A stretch of DNA of 35,371 nucleotides from Alphaproteobacteria bacterium (GTDB lineage Bacteria; Pseudomonadota; Alphaproteobacteria; Rhodobacterales; Rhodobacteraceae), in contig JAAAPD010000038.1 of the NCBI GenBank assembly GCA_009908505.1, positions 1 to 35,371 on the forward strand. Reading direction: 5' to 3'. Every line of letters begins with the position of its first letter. Position 1 is the first letter of the stretch. Below, piece after piece: positions 34,050 to 35,371 of this stretch. The position numbers were made by a program, and so were the translations under genes. The notes beneath the pieces are model-generated. The model was not told the DNA's origin, made no database searches, and saw only the letters and a program-made list of their open reading frames with translations.

Positions 34050-35371
34050 ATGCTCGACAAGCGCGAATTCTACATCAACGGCGAGTGGGTCCGCCCCGCC
34101 AGGGCCAATGATCACGCCGTCCTCAACCCCGCAACCGAGGAGCCCTGCGCCACGATCTCGCTGGGTGTGCAGTCCGACACCGATGCGGCCGTCGGCGCCG
34201 CGCTGAATGCGGCCGAAGGCTGGGCCGCCACGCCCGTCGCCGAGCGGGTGCGCTACGTCAAGGCGATCCTGGAACAATACGAGGCCCGCAAAGAGGACCT
34301 CGCCCAGGCGATCAGCATGGAAATGGGTGCCCCGATCGATCTGGCCCGCAACAGCCAGGCCCCCACACTGCCCTGGCACGCCAACGGCTTTCTCAAGGCG
34401 ATCGAAGAATTCGAATGGGAACGCCCCCTTGGCGAGCATGCCCCCGATGATCGCATATTGATGGACCCGATCGGCGTTGTCGGGCTGATCACGCCGTGGA
34501 ACTGGCCGATCAACCAGATCAGCCTCAAGGTTTTCCCCGCCCTTCTGGCCGGGTGTCCGTCGATCCTGAAACCGTCGGAGGAGTCGCCGCTTTCGGCCAT
34601 GATCTTCGCCGAATTCGTCCATGATGCCGGTGTCCCCAAGGGCGTTTTCAACCTTCTGAACGGCGATGGCGCGGGCGTCGGCACGCAGCTCTCGACCCAT
34701 GACGACATCCAAATGATCTCTTTCACCGGGTCCACCCGCGCCGGGCGCGCGATCTCGCGCAACGCGGCGGACTCTCTCAAGCGGGTGGCGCTGGAACTGG
34801 GCGGCAAGGGCGCCAACCTCATCTTCGCCGATGCCGATGACAAGGCCGTTAAGCGCGGCGTGCTGCATTGCATGAACAACACCGGCCAGTCCTGCAACGC
34901 CCCGACGCGGATGCTGGTGGAGCGTTCCATCTACGACGACACAGTCGAGGCCGCGACCGAGATCGCCGCCAAGGTGCAGGTCGGCAACCCGGCCGAGGAA
35001 GGCCGCCATATCGGGCCAGTGGTAAACAAGGCCCAGTGGGACAAGATCCAGGGGCTGATCCAGGCCGGCATCGACGAAGGCGCGCGCCTGACCACGGGGG
35101 GCCCCGGCCTGCCCGAAGGCGTGAACCGGGGCTATTACGTGCGGCCCACGGTCTTTGCGGATGTCCATAACGACATGACCATCGCCCGAGAGGAGATTTT
35201 CGGCCCGGTCCTGTCGATCATCCCCTTCGAGGACGAAGCCGACGCGATCCGCATCGCCAATGACACGCCCTATGGCCTGACCAATTATGTTCAGAGCCAG
35301 AACGGCGAGAGGCGCAACCGCATGGCGCGGCAGCTGCGCTCGGGCATGGTCGAGATGAACGGTCAGGGCCG
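34050..35371 (+). CDS. NAD(P)+-dependent aldehyde dehydrogenase, partial at window edge
   Basis: The first 440 codons of an aldehyde dehydrogenase superfamily member; the 3' end is beyond the window. The general base Glu249 lies in LELGGKGAN and the nucleophile Cys282 in NNTGQSCNAPTRM. The cofactor-binding segments ITPWNWPINQI and SFTGSTRAGRAI are present, as is EEIFGPVLSIIPF near the C-terminus. The substrate cannot be inferred. ATG 34050 gives the standard N-terminus MLDKREFYINGEWV. It is divergent from the peroxiredoxin gene and may share its regulatory region. Confidence 0.93.
   Translation, partial: MLDKREFYINGEWVRPARANDHAVLNPATEEPCATISLGVQSDTDAAVGAALNAAEGWAATPVAERVRYVKAILEQYEARKEDLAQAISMEMGAPIDLARNSQAPTLPWHANGFLKAIEEFEWERPLGEHAPDDRILMDPIGVVGLITPWNWPINQISLKVFPALLAGCPSILKPSEESPLSAMIFAEFVHDAGVPKGVFNLLNGDGAGVGTQLSTHDDIQMISFTGSTRAGRAISRNAADSLKRVALELGGKGANLIFADADDKAVKRGVLHCMNNTGQSCNAPTRMLVERSIYDDTVEAATEIAAKVQVGNPAEEGRHIGPVVNKAQWDKIQGLIQAGIDEGARLTTGGPGLPEGVNRGYYVRPTVFADVHNDMTIAREEIFGPVLSIIPFEDEADAIRIANDTPYGLTNYVQSQNGERRNRMARQLRSGMVEMNGQG

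Overview
The window is a gene-dense, GC-rich chromosomal segment that looks like a member of the Rhodobacteraceae (Alphaproteobacteria). The evidence is an RpoE/ChrR pair very like the Rhodobacter singlet-oxygen system with its divergent flavoprotein/DUF1365/MFS/DUF3833/SDR operon, a BciA-type 8-vinyl reductase of bacteriochlorophyll synthesis, a BamF-like DUF3035 lipoprotein, and the neighbourhood rsmB / heparinase-like / purH / lspA. I see no prophage, insertion sequence, CRISPR array, rRNA or tRNA, and no gene-free stretch longer than about 200 bases.

Layout. Bases 1-2675 (minus): an acyl-CoA ligase, a small unrecognised membrane protein and livG (cut by the window edge), the start of a HAAT-type ABC importer operon. 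Bases 2866-3564 (minus): a porin-like beta-barrel lacking its N-terminus, abutting a LYS1-like saccharopine dehydrogenase (plus) that converges on a DUF3775 gene. Bases 5066-9682 (minus): a five-gene operon (flavin oxidase, DUF1365, MFS, DUF3833, SDR) with mostly 4-base overlaps, divergent from rpoE-chrR (9900-11120, plus). The gap between them carries two outward-facing, similarly spaced sigma-E-like promoters. Bases 11123-17973 (minus): rmuC, mutL, an M16 peptidase pair, a DUF3035 lipoprotein and lspA. They continue upstream into purH, a heparinase II/III-like gene and rsmB (to 22696).

Bases 22765-24171 hold a 58-residue SDHAF4-like gene (plus), a small secreted protein and dapB (both minus). 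Bases 24254-28704 (plus) carry rbfA, a phosphodiester glycosidase-like gene and truB, then a VOC protein (minus), DUF1643, an RTX calcium-binding protein and rpsO with a strong terminator. Bases 28805-32150 hold bciA and pnp with a strong terminator. The right end has an L,D-transpeptidase (plus), a peroxiredoxin/ABM-domain pair (minus), and a divergent aldehyde dehydrogenase cut by the window edge.

The main biological theme beyond housekeeping is phototrophy and oxidative stress. bciA implies (bacterio)chlorophyll synthesis, and the RpoE-ChrR circuit is the known answer to singlet oxygen made by such pigments. The divergent operon, several of whose products are uncharacterised, is its likely local target. 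A 1-Cys peroxiredoxin with a Fur-family-like operator adds a peroxide defence. The least explained items are the small membrane protein in the ligase/livG operon, the DUF1365 and DUF3833 members of the sigma-E operon, and the beheaded porin.
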